Shown: positions 24,396 through 35,302 of the stretch, in pieces
How positions within the stretch are numbered: the first letter of the stretch is position 1
Layout: every line of letters starts with the position of its first letter
Assembly: GCA_029207755.1 (NCBI GenBank)
Contig: JARCOQ010000009.1
Coordinates: 35,486,914-35,550,913, forward strand
DNA from: Chamaea fasciata
Lineage: Eukaryota; Chordata; Aves; Passeriformes; Sylviidae
Length of the DNA: 64,000 nucleotides
Direction: 5' to 3'
Notes under the pieces: generated by a model
Told to the model about the DNA's origin: nothing
Database searches by the model: none
Seen by the model: the letters and a program-made list of their open reading frames with translations, nothing else
Made by a program: the position numbers and the translations under genes

Positions 24396-24724
24396 GTGTT
24401 AACAAGGGTCAAAGGGTTTCATAGTAGTTGGTAAGTATCGTGATTGGTGTGGACATAGTAGCTACCGTAAACAGTTTGTTAAACAATGAGTGTTTGCATT
24501 CTTCCCTGTGCCCTGTACCAATGAAAGTGTATCTGTAATTGTAAACTATATAGAGTGTATAAAACCTGCCATCTTACACAGTGTAAAGGAGAAACGTAGC
24601 AGTAATCATATTGATTGGACCTGTGTTTGCTTTGCCAACTTCCCTTCATTATCGGGGTTCCCCTGCGACTTCGAAGACTTGCCTAGGAACTTCAAGGAGA
24701 TCCTAGGAAAGGTTCTCTAAAACA
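24396..24724 (+). mobile_element. Possible LTR-like sequence, ends unresolved
   Basis: A TGTTAACAAGGG-like start, a GTGTATAAAACC TATA box at about 24,555 and a compact GC-richer stretch ending CTCTAAAACA give an LTR-like layout. No convincing TG...CA ends with a matching target duplication could be found, and no AATAAA signal is present. It might instead be a promoter or another repeat. Confidence 0.3.
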
Positions 24725-25821
24725 ACTCTATTCTTGCCCTAACATGGTTTGAGCATTGTGCACACATATGAATAAGGAAAATTCCCATTACCCTATAGAT
24801 AACACCACCTGAGAGCTCCTCCACGAGTCTGCTGTAGCTCTGAGGAAAAGGGAGTCACCAGCCCTAGGGAGAGGAAAACAGGGATCACAGCTTTAACTTC
24901 ACTTTTCACACTTTCCTTTGCAGGGGAAATACTGCATTAAGATGTTGGCTGAAGGATAACACATCGCACACTCCCACTCTCAGCTCAAAACGTGTAGCCT
25001 TCTGTTCCAGAATCCCAAATTGCTGTGCTCAGGCAGGTGATTCATTTATTAAATCATTTCTTTGGTGTTGCCTGGACTTGAATTAATTTTAGTGAATTCA
25101 CATCCAAAGATGCCAGCCCTTGTCCCTGAAAGCCTGAACTGCTGTGACATTCTGTTTTCTCTGAGAAAACAGGGATTTCTCTTGCCTCAAAACCATCTCC
25201 TGGGCCTTGGTACCAGCAACACACAGATATTTGGTTCTCCACACAGCTTGTTTTGGGGTTCTTTTAGGGCTTTAAATAAGCTGTTGCAAAGACGGTGACT
25301 TTGCAAACAAAGTTTCCACACAGAGCAATTTGTCTGCTGTGTGGCAGCTTAATTTGGATGTGTGCTTTAAGAAGGGTTCTGCGGGCAGCAGCCGCCAGGC
25401 TTTGGGAAGTTACATAAATCAGTACATTCACGTCTGTATGTGCTAACAAGGAATGAATGCCTTTCCCTTCCAGTTAGCATTCGTGTGTTTCACGGGCGCC
25501 GCTCCCTCTCCCCACCTTTCTCACTGTCTTCAGGATATGACCACAGAAATTGTCACACTGAATTACACTGATAAGCCATCCAATTCGGTGCCCTCTCTCC
25601 AGTCATACCCCACACCAGCTGCTACGGATTTAACTCTCCTGCTAATTGACAATGATGGAACAGCACCACCACGAGGGACATATTTCCTTTGCATTAGGGG
25701 CACCCCTCCTTTCCTTCCACTCTTTGTCGTGGGGATTTTCATCCTGCCTCACATACCTGGGAACATTGTATATTGAGAACGCCTGCTGTGGTTGCCTGGG
25801 AGAGACATGGCAGTGCCAGCC
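24725..25821. other. Intergenic DNA, candidate conserved non-coding stretch
   Basis: No gene was recognised. The part at about 25,000-25,450 is repeat-free and rich in words such as TTCATTTATTAAATCATTTC and GCAGCTTAATTTGGATGTG, resembling homeodomain-type binding sequence. Enhancer function is only a guess. Confidence 0.35.
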
Positions 25822-26254
25822 ATGAAGATGTTCTAAGGGCTGGAGCACCTCTGCCACAAAGACAGGCTGGGAGACCTGGGGTTGTTCAGCCTGGAGAAGA
25901 CTCCAGGGAGACCCAAGAGCCCCTTCCTGTGCCTAAATGGGGTTGTATCAAAAGGAGGGAGAGTGACTTTTTACATGGGCTGATAGTGACAGGACAAGGG
26001 GCAAAGGTTTTAAACTGACAGAGGGAGGTTTAGATGGGATATTAGAAAGAAGTTGTACCCCATTAGGGTGGGGTGGCCCTGGCACAGGTTGCCCAGAGAA
26101 GCTGTGGCTGCCCCTGGATCCCTGGAAGTGTCCAAGGCCAGGTTGGACAGGGCCTGGAGCAACCTGGGATAGTGGAAGATGCCCCTGCCCAAGGCAGGAC
26201 AGTGGAACCAGGTGGTCTTTAAATGTCCCTTTCAACCCAAACTGTTCTGTGATG
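25822..26254 (+). mobile_element. CR1 LINE fragment, about 0.43 kb
   Basis: GGCTGGAGCACCTCTGCC, GTTCAGCCTGGAGAAGACTCCAGGGAGACC, GGCCCTGGCACAGGTTGCCCAGAGAAGCTGTGG, CCTGGAGCAACCTGGGATAGTGG and a CAACCCAAACTGTTCTGTGATG tail follow the CR1 consensus order in plus orientation. Confidence 0.94.
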
Positions 26255-29200
26255 CCGGCAAGGAGTTTTGCAGTTTGGCACATTGAGTGAACAACTACTG
26301 ATTCCTGTATTGCCCCTCAGTCACAGGTGACCATCACTTAAACCTCCCAAAAGGGCTACCTATACAAGGGCAGGATGTGACTTGCCAGTATCATTCAGTG
26401 ACTTGAACATCTCAGTTATTGTTCTGTCTCTTCTGCAAATAGGAACAGTCTTTGCAAGTAAAGCAACCTCAGGAAGGACAATTTAAAAAGTGTGAGGCTT
26501 GCTGTAGCAGGGAGGCCTTCCCTTGCCTCTAATCACTGTCAGAGCCTATCTTCACAAACCTTCTGTTTGTGCTGGATGGCCCTTCCTGCCCACTGGAGGG
26601 CTCCAGGCAATGCGCCAGATCCTACAGATACATCCAAGACCGCCTCTCACCCCAGGGCAAGGAAAGAAGGAGCCAGGCCAGACTCAGCCCAGCTGGAAGT
26701 CTTCCTCCTGTGCACCAGGCATGCACACAGCCCCGCGACTCAGATGAACAAAACCCAAGGATAATTGGATGTTGCAGGGATCCCAGACAAGGAGGGGATG
26801 GGGATGGGGTTGGACGACTCTGCAGAGTTCAGCTTTCTCCCTCAGCCAGGAAATTTGCGGCGTAATTAAAATGAAATGTTGGTGTCTGTGTTGCACATTG
26901 AAATATTGATGGAGGGAGGCATAAAGCATTTTATGAACACAGGCCTCCACTTTGTGATTTACTGCCCCCAAACACCACTTTCACAGAGCCTACTTGGGAA
27001 AAAACGGGGAGAGATGAAAGAGCAATAGGGGTTTTATCACTGCAGAAAATGGGAAAGGAATTGGACAAAGTTAAATACAATGTATTGAGATAGTCTTTGG
27101 CTCTGAACTTCAGATACAGCAGGAGCTCACTCACACCTGGAAAAGGTCCTCTGAAGTCTATGGACATTTTTGTCCCCTTTCCTTGTGCCATAGCAATGCT
27201 GGAAAGGGGCTACACTGCTTTTAACTGCAGTTAAAAAGAGGTCAAACCTCTGTTTATGATGAGACTTTCAATGAAGTACTCACAGCTGTGTGGGAAGGCA
27301 CAGGAAGGACTCCCCATCACCTTTACCTGCCATTCTGTCATTATTACTCAGCCCACCAAGCACAGTTCGGCCAAAGGGACCGTGGCTCCATCCTTGTTTC
27401 AGAAAAGGGTAGGAGGAAATATTTAAAGTGTATTTAATTAATGACCTAATCACAGCACAGGCTAAGACAGAGGCCTTTGCTGTACCAACAGCAGCATCTA
27501 ACCCTGCCTGACATATATTTGCCACAGAAATGAGAGGCAAATTTGCCTCCAGGATGAGAGAAATCCCAAATTTGAGACAAAGATGAGACATACACAGAAG
27601 CACTTGAGTCTGTAGGCTGGTACTCAACCTACCCATTCCCAGGCTCCTTGCTCCCAGTCCCAGGCACTGCCATGTCCAGCTGAGGTCATGGACAGACCCT
27701 GGTGAAGCAGTTCAACACACCCAGGGTGTGAGATAAAGTGCCCAAATGCTTCACACGTCAAGGATCTGTGCTGGTTTGCTCAGCCCAGCTCCCCCAGCTG
27801 GAATATTCTCTTGCTACTCGATGCAGGCATAACCTTGTCTCATTTATTTTAATTTCCATTTCTTACAAAAATGAAGTTCATTAGATTCACCTTTACATTT
27901 TCTACCTGTGCTACTTTCAAGTTCCATTTCCTCTGCTAAGCTTAAGAATTTGGCTTTCTGAGCCAACTTTAAACCATTAATTTTTGACCATACCTTTGAA
28001 TTCAAGTGTTTACAGGTACAGTTTTGAACCCCTGGCACAAAGTAGCTGTTGTCCCACAAGCTGAGGCAGAAGAGGAAAAAAAACAGAAGCAAAAACAACC
28101 AGGCTGAATATTCAAAGCTGGCTGGGTGGAAGAGCCTTTACTAACTACTCATCTTGCAAAAATACATTTCATTTTAAGGTCTGAGCCGGTTTTAACATAG
28201 AGATGGGATTCATCTAACAAGGCAACTTCCTTACAAGATGAATTTTTATATTCCATGCTCCCTTTACAAGTAATTCACTCAGAGCCATGCAACAAAACAC
28301 TTTATGAAGCCCCTTGATTTACTGGTTCCTCAGCAGAAAATATCAGCGAGAGGTCTGTAGAAAATTAAATATATGCACATATTGAGAAAAACAGTAAGTG
28401 ATAGATACCACTCAATGAAGTTTTATGTGACCAATTGCTGTTGGTGGATATGTGATTTAAAGATTGCCTTAAATATCTGAAGCTTTAACTAATCACTGTA
28501 TAAATAACTTACAGTGGTGGCTCCAGGCAAACGACTGATTTTCATCTTCTCAGCAGACCTGCATCAACAGAGGTGGATTCAAATCAAGATCTACAAGAGG
28601 ATGGAAAAAAAACCCTAATTCCAGGAACGCTATTGGAAAACCAGAGAGCAAGCCTGAGCACAGCAACCTGCAAGGAGCAAAAATATCATCTGTTGTTCAG
28701 CTCCAACACCCACGGCGCCACAGGGAGCAAGGCTCAAAAGGTCTGAGAGACACAGGGAAATTATCCACTGCACAATCCTTCCCTGGATCACCCATGGGAT
28801 TGTTAATAGGAGACAAATCCACCACCCCCAGGACATTCATGGGGGATTGGAGGATCACACTGGATAATCCAAGAGCAGGGGACAAACTTCAACAACTCAG
28901 GAGGCCTCACTGAGTCCTTTTAGCTCTTCAAATTAAATAATTTTAATCTGACAAAAGGAGGAATTGCTTCAGGGCAGATTCACCTGTCAGAAAGGAAATT
29001 ACGTGACTTCCCAACATGACCAAGTGTTTTCTGTGTTGCAGGAACATTCAGAAAATGACCTCACAGATGAGCAGGGAGAGCAATACCCCCTTGTTTTGGG
29101 GAGCAAGGGTGAGCACACACCCGTGGCTTCCCAGGAAAACACCAGATGTTTGCCTGGGTCAGGAAACATTTCCAAAAAGTGTAGCTCCTCCTTCCAGGTT

Positions 29201-31300
29201 TTGAGGTTGTGCAGACAGCTTTGGACAATTTCAGGTTACCTGTGTGCAGATGTGGCTTCACCACTGGCCAAGTTAATAGTTAGGAGAAGAAAGGTAATTA
29301 GGACATCCATAAATATTCATTTTCACTTTCTCTCCTTTGTAGCCCAAGAGACATTCTTGGATTCCTTAGAAAACGAAGATAATCGTGTGCTATTTACGAC
29401 CTTTAAAGAGCATCCTGTCTCCTTGTTTCCCCAAGGATGGTCACTTGGGATAAGGAGAGGACCTGAAGCTCCTGCCCACCTTCTCCACAACCAACACACA
29501 AGGGCCAGGGAAGGGAAGAAAGAAAAATATCATCAAGGTCAGTTTGCACTGGATGAGGAAGAAAAGTGCCCTTTCACTGTCCCTTTTGGCTCCTGCTCCT
29601 GATGTTGAAATCCAAGAGCTAATGAAGATAGATGGCTTCATCCATACAGCTGGGGTCTGGATACTAATGAATATTATTTAATGGTCAAGAGCTGTCACGG
29701 GGTGCATTGATTAATTAGCAGAGTTAGGAGGAGAGTGACTCCACCAGCACATCAGCTACTAATAATAGAACCCAATTCAGCTGGGAAGCAGAGCCAAAAG
29801 GATGAGGCAACTGTAGGCTCACAGCTCACCTTTACCGCAAGAAACAAAGGTAAAAACTCTTCCAGATGGATTTTTTGCACCTCCCACCTCCTGCTAGGAA
29901 GAGATGTGTTGTTACAGGGCCAGGTCTCCTTAGGGAGGACCACTGGGGGTGGAGGTGACTGATCCATGATCATGGCTGTGGGTCACTGCTGGGAGAGGTC
30001 AGTGAACGGAAGCTCCTTTCCCAAAGGACCTGCTGTTCCTTTTCTGCAAGGGGATCTACACCACTTTCAGACCTGATGAGAGACCTCAGCACAGCCCCCC
30101 TTTAAAACTTTCTACCTTTTGAGGATACAAACTTCAAGTCAGAATTGAGTCTTGAACACTTTGAGGTCTCAATTTCTCCTTGCTTCTGTTCCCTACCTCT
30201 ACAAATAATGCTCCCCTCCCCCAACCATTTCAAGCATAATCTACTCAAAACACGAAATCTTTCACCCTGTGTGGCTATACAGCCTAGGAAAAAAACCAGA
30301 CAACAACAACCACACAACAAGCAGCTTGTTATAGAAGTTTTCTACAGTACTGGAAAACAAACCAAAAAACGAATTAACAAAAGTGACCCCTGGGAGAGGA
30401 GAGCTGCACTTAAGATAAGCTTCCCAGGTGTCTGGAGGAGTGCAAGGAATGATGAGGAAATAGCTCTATCACATACACACACATTTGTTAGAGCATACAC
30501 TGACACAGCTGGGAGACACTGACAGCTCTGCGGAGTAAGACTAATTTCTAAGCACTGAAAATCATCTTGGTGGAAGGCTTAGGAGTAAAAATTATCCAGC
30601 CAATCTGACAGAGTGGTCATAATTTTTGTGCCTAACATCTCAGTCATGCCTGAGCCATAAATTATCTTTCTGCCACAGCAGAAAGCAGAGGTCTTCATGA
30701 TTTTGGTTGACATGGCAGGCTTGATAGCTTGCTACAGAGGTTTGGAAAGTAAGACAGGTGGGTTTTGCACCATGCTTCCTGCCAGTGAAGACAGAGGCAC
30801 AGGGCAAAGAGGGGAAAAATCCTGGCCTATTCCCCACTTTGCTGGTTTCCCACAAGCTCTAAAATACCCTTTCTGAAGCTCTGTAAGGAAAAACCACAAT
30901 TCCATGCACTAAAGCGCAGCTAAATCTCACAGCAGTGTAAATGGCAGCAAGTGAAATAAAAGCCAATCTAGTGTCCCTTAAACAAGGATACCTGGAGTGT
31001 ATCTCAGGCTGTCCCTCAAATTTTATCAGAGGATGGTACCACAAAGGCAGCAAAAAACCTTCTCCCCAACTCCTCCCTCCTGGCTGGTGACTTCTGGCAA
31101 TGAACACCCAAAAGGTGCCCCAGAACCCAGCACCTACAGTCAGATTTATCAGGTTTGTAGCCCAGAAACCAGCAGGTTTGTAGCAGGTACTTTACAGCAC
31201 TAATTAATGAAAGCTGTGCGTCACTAATCAAAATGGGAGCCTGATGCTGCAGTCCACACCTGAGCTCCAGACACAACAATTCAGATCCCAAATTTTGCTG
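26255..31300. other. Intergenic DNA, no supported gene
   Basis: Largely unique-looking sequence. The AT-rich part at about 26,855-26,965 (GGCGTAATTAAAATGAAATG) is a candidate conserved element. A 212-codon open frame at 28,964-29,602 begins with TTG, has no recognisable domain and is not supported. The second copy of a 78-bp repeat lies at 28,433-28,510. Confidence 0.4.
28433..28510 (+). repeat. Copy 2 of a 78-bp unidentified repeat
   Basis: The block AATTGCTGTTGGTGGATATG...TGTATAAATAACTT is about 91% identical to 23,801-23,877 and lies in the same orientation 4.6 kb away. It is preceded by ACC, so the left edge reads as a CCAAT-like box, and has a TATA-like word 60 bp later, as in a small promoter or an LTR U3 fragment. 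Confidence 0.85.
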
Positions 31301-31618
31301 TGTTGATGAGGAGGGTAAGAGACGGGTGGGCTCTCACTGATGCCTTAAGTTTTGGCTTTCATAATTTCCAGATTCTGTACTGCATTAGAATACAACTCTG
31401 AACTTCATAGAAAGTGTTAGCAAGCTCTCTCCACAGTCTAGTTAGACAAAACAATCCTTTTCCAGCCAGATCTGAGGATTCTTGGGCTCTGATACCCTCT
31501 GGACCACCGCTGGGGCCCCCTGGGCATTTCAGTGAGAATGGGAGGGCAGGAGCTGGGTGTTCCTCTGGCCAAGGGGTTTCCCAGATGCCTTGCTGTCCCG
31601 GCAGAGTCACCAAAAAAC
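31301..31618 (+). mobile_element. LTR-like sequence, left member of an inverted pair
   Basis: From TGTTGATGAGGAGGG onward this sequence resembles the reverse complement of the right part of 31,619-32,072; similarity is strong over 31,342-31,467 and then fades. It lacks the CAAGGCATCA end seen in its partner, so it is truncated or has a divergent 3' half. It abuts its partner tail to tail. Confidence 0.5.
31342..31467. repeat. Left arm of an inverted repeat
   Basis: It matches the reverse complement of 31,929-32,046, including a perfect 24-base block at the TTCCAGATTCTGTACTGC word. The arms are separated by about 460 bp. Short open frames start with the same eight or nine residues (MLASSLHSL) in each arm, on opposite strands, which is a direct consequence of the repeat. 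Confidence 0.9.
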
Positions 31619-32072
31619 TGATGCCTTGAGAGAGGCTACCTAGAACAGAGGCTAGACAATGTTAAAGGAATGAAGTAGGTATTTATGAAAAGGCCTTCAA
31701 AGGATACACCTTGGGCAGTACAAGAGCCTGGCCAGGGCTACACCCAAGATGGATGACCTGTCACACATATATTCACACTTTTATAAGTTTTGGTCCATTT
31801 ACATATTGGGGTTAATTGTCCAATTACAGCTTCAGGCTGTGAAGTCCCATCCTCCCAGGTTGCTCTCCTCAATTTGCTGTTGTTTGCACTTTTTGGGCCT
31901 GAAGCTGCAACAGTGTCCTCGGTTCTCAGGCTGGAAAAGCATTGTTTTAAACTGTGAAGAGAACTTGCTAACATTTTATATGAAGTTCATAGTTATATAC
32001 TAATGCAGTACAGAATCTGGAAAATATGAAAGCGAAGACTTAAGGCGTCACCACTCCTTTCCCCTCACAACA
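31619..32072 (-). mobile_element. LTR-like sequence, right member of an inverted pair
   Basis: On the minus strand it starts TGTTGTGAGGGG, has an ACTTATAAAAGTG TATA-like box, then TTGTACTGCCCAAGGTG and a degraded TTCATAAATACC poly(A) region, and ends CTCAAGGCATCA. This is a good LTR layout of about 454 bp with TG...CA ends. No matching target duplication was found at its flanks, in keeping with a rearranged pair. The family is probably an old bird ERV, not named here. Confidence 0.6.
31929..32046. repeat. Right arm of an inverted repeat
   Basis: The reverse complement of this stretch matches 31,342-31,467 with scattered substitutions. It forms the 5' part of the minus-strand LTR-like unit. 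Confidence 0.9.
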
Positions 32073-32943
32073 GCCACATCTGTGAACAGGAGAACTGCAG
32101 TGGCACTAGGAGGGTGCCCAAAACTGCAAGTGCTTTTAAATATCACAGTTCTGCCTCATGCTCTAAGCTGAATTTGCCCACAAGAGCAAGGCTGAATTTC
32201 CAAGGAGCTATTGGGGTGAGACACCCTCAAACCCTTCAGCTGATTTAAGGCACCTGTCAGTCACATTTAATCCTCAGTTACCTGCTTAAGAAGGCAGAGC
32301 AGCTGCAGTCACTAGGCCTGAGTGAATCAGCCTCACCTACTCCACGGTGCATCAGAAGAGACAGCTGAGTTATTGCAGAGTTCCCTGTGGCCTCAGGCTC
32401 AGGTCTGCAGCACCACCACAGAACCGGTATTTATTTCCATGCTGGGCATTTGTTATTAACTGCTGATCAATACCTGGAGGAAAACCTTCCCTTCGCTGAC
32501 TGATGCTGCTGCTACTGCCCAGAGGTTGCTCTTTGATCTTGCTGGCTTTAGCTGCCCTGGTGGGCAATATCATATCTCCCACTTGCCCTGGAGCTGTTCA
32601 ACCTTTTTGTTATCACAACAGAAATAGGAGTTTGGGGAGAAAAGTTCCTGGTTTGTTCTCCCTCTTCTTCTTCCCTTGGCCACCGGGTCTGTTCCTTCTT
32701 TTCTTTGTGGGCAGTTTGTCCAAAGCCACTGATGAGCTCTCCTGAGCCTGACGATATATTAGAGGTGGATTCCCTGATATGCCCTCACAATGGAAACCCT
32801 GCCATCCCATTAACAAACACTGTCTACCCCTGTGGGACACACTCCAACTCCTCTCCTTCCCTTGGTGTGACCAGCACAAGGACCAACATCTCCAAGGACA
32901 AGGACCCTCTGAGGGCCTCATGGCTGAGAGAAATCCTACAAGA
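32073..32943. other. Intergenic DNA, nothing recognised
   Basis: Unique-looking non-coding sequence between the inverted LTR-like pair and a CR1 fragment. No gene or repeat was recognised. Confidence 0.4.
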
Positions 32944-33180
32944 CACAGAACCCCAGAATGGTCTGGGCTGGAAAGGACTTTAAAGATCACCCATTTCCAC
33001 CCCCTGCCATGGGCAGGGACACCTTCCCCTACGCCAGGTTGCTCCAAGTCCCGTCCAGCCTGACTTTGGACAGCTCTAGGGATGGGACAGCCACAGCTTC
33101 TCTGGCCACCCTGTGCCAGTGCCTCATCACCCTCACAGAGAACAATTTCTTCCTAATATCCCATCTAAACCTTCCTGACA
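32944..33180 (-). mobile_element. CR1 LINE fragment, reverse orientation
   Basis: ACCCCAGAATGGTCTGGGCTGGAAAGGAC, CCACCCCCTGCCATGGGCAGGGACACC and CACAGCTTCTCTGGCCACCCTGTGCCAG form the reverse complement of the CR1 3' end. Confidence 0.93.
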
Positions 33181-35035
33181 TCTAATTTAAATCTAAAACC
33201 TTCCAGAAAACAGTCAGGTCTCCTTCCCAGCACTACAACACTGTCACCAACATCTTCACTCCCCACGGTGCCTCGAGCGGGCAGCAGCAGCAGTTTGCAG
33301 TGAAAGCTCTGTTGCCACAGGACATTAGCTGTGAGATGATAACACAGGACAGCTGGTGCCACACGTCCCCCAGGAGCTCACAGCACCAGCGATTTTCTAC
33401 TCTGGGTCAGAAATAACCGCTTCCTTTTCTCCTTCCTCCCCTCCAGCTCCAACACTCCAGCTCTGCAAGGTCGTAAACACTGAGGAGTCATTTCCAAGAC
33501 GAGTCCAAGCCACTACTCAGACAACCTTCAGCAGCACTTTAGAGGGATGTCAGCAGAAGCCCAAGAGCTGAAACAAACCACCACGAGTGACAGGTCCCAC
33601 CTTTTGAGCCCAAAGCCCTTCCAAGTGAGACACAGCTGTCAGAGGGGCAGCAGAGCTGGCTGGACTCACACACAGCTGTAGCGCACCCATAAAGAGCCCA
33701 GCCCAGGCTGTGAATCAGTGACACTTTGTAGTATTTCATCTCTCCCCTCCTTGCCATGCCTGCCTCAGGAATTCTTTATCCCTAGACTTTGAAGCAAGCT
33801 GCTCTGTTATCTAATTTGCTTCCCCCAGCGGGTGAAGCACAGTGGCATTTGGGTTCTTAAGATTGCCACGTACACAATTTTCCCATTAATTTTGATCCTG
33901 CTTTGAACAAACACTGCAGACAGCATGGTCCAGTGGTCCTTCCCACTAATAGCAAGAACAAGCAGAGCAGACGAATTCAGTTTGTGAGAGGCAGCACAAA
34001 GCTCATTAGGCTGGGGAGGAAGAGAGGTGGTAATGTAAATAAGAGAGTAACCTCATCAAAAGAGTACGTTTAATGCTAACAAGGAGAAGAAAAAAAAATC
34101 ACTGCTGCACCTGACATGAATATCATGAGTTTCCAGTAGCAGGTTCTGCATTAAGAAAAATGCAAATTTTGACAATGTGTCTCCAGCAGCAGCAGCTCCA
34201 TTGCCTGGATACTAGCCCGTGCTTCCAGCAGTGTGCTTCCACACCTCCCCGGTTCACCTACCGCCCTCCTGGGAGGGCTACAGATAAAGCTGAGCACCCG
34301 AGCACACTCCCACAGACAATCTGTGAGAGACAGGCACACTCCCCAACCACCGGGAGACCATTTATCACAAAAAGAAAAAACAAACCCCAAACAAACAAAC
34401 AAAAAAACCCACCACCCACTCTGTCTGCTCTCTCAGCTCTGATCAGAGAAAAAAAAAATACTACTATGAAAACCACCCGAAGGCAGATTTAGGAAATAAA
34501 ATCCACAACTCTACCGTATAGCAAAGCTGCTGAAGTTGGCCCTTGTCCCCTCTAGCACCCTCATCATTTGCCTTCGCCCACAAACTGCTTCTCTGTCTCC
34601 AAGGAAATCGCTGCCTTGGCATATCTTTTCTCCTCTCACTATCTCCTGTGTGTTAGAGTCACTCCTTCCTTCTAAAGCATCCCCAGGTGTTAAATACCTC
34701 ACTAATTTCTGAGCAACTCTTCTCACCAAGCTTTGTAGCCTGATGTTTCTGGTTCTGATCAGAGGGTTTTTATGCCCAAAAGCTTCCCTACCTTCTCTAA
34801 TCCTACCCCATAAAACACTGGTATAGACAGACCTCACCTTTACATCCACACTTAGGGCCCTTCTCCTGTCCCCTTACTGCTTTTTTTTCCTGCAATTGCA
34901 AAGTCGGGAATAAACCCCTAGGACTTCCAGAACTTGAAAACAGAAACGGCAGCCAAAGGATCTGGGAACAAAGCTTTTAGCAGAGCCTGTTGCAATGGGG
35001 ACCTACAAGCTGAACAGGGTCTCTTCATCACGAAC
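33181..35035. other. Intergenic DNA, nothing recognised
   Basis: Unique-looking sequence. The stretch at about 33,765-33,950 (CCCATTAATTTTGATCCTGC) could be conserved non-coding DNA, but this cannot be tested here. A/C-rich low complexity lies at about 34,371-34,412. Confidence 0.4.
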
Positions 35036-35302
35036 TGGAGTGATAGGACAAAGGGGAACGGTTTTAAACTGAGAGAGATTTAGAGGGGATATTGGGAAGA
35101 AATTCTTCTGTGTGAGGGTAGAGAGGAACTAGAACAGGTTGCCCAGAGAAGCCGTGGTTGATCCATCCCTGGAAGTGTCCAAGGCCAGGTGGGGCAGTGC
35201 TTGGGAGCACCCTGGGGTAGTGGAAGGTGTCCCTGCCCATGGAAGGGGGTGGCACTGGATGGGCTTTAAGGTCCCTTCCAACCCAAACCGTTCCATGATC
35301 TC
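35036..35302 (+). mobile_element. CR1 LINE fragment, about 0.27 kb
   Basis: GAGTGATAGGACAAAGGGGAACGGTTTTAAACTGAG, GGTTGCCCAGAGAAGCCGTGG, GTGTCCCTGCCCATGGAAGGGGG and CCTTCCAACCCAAACCGTTCCATGATC follow the CR1 consensus in plus orientation. Confidence 0.93.

Noticed and set aside
23955..24724. A possible 770-bp LTR with a 4-bp ACTC duplication
   Set aside because: With many TG and CA pairs to choose from, one 4-bp match is expected by chance, and the TGCCC start is not LTR-like.
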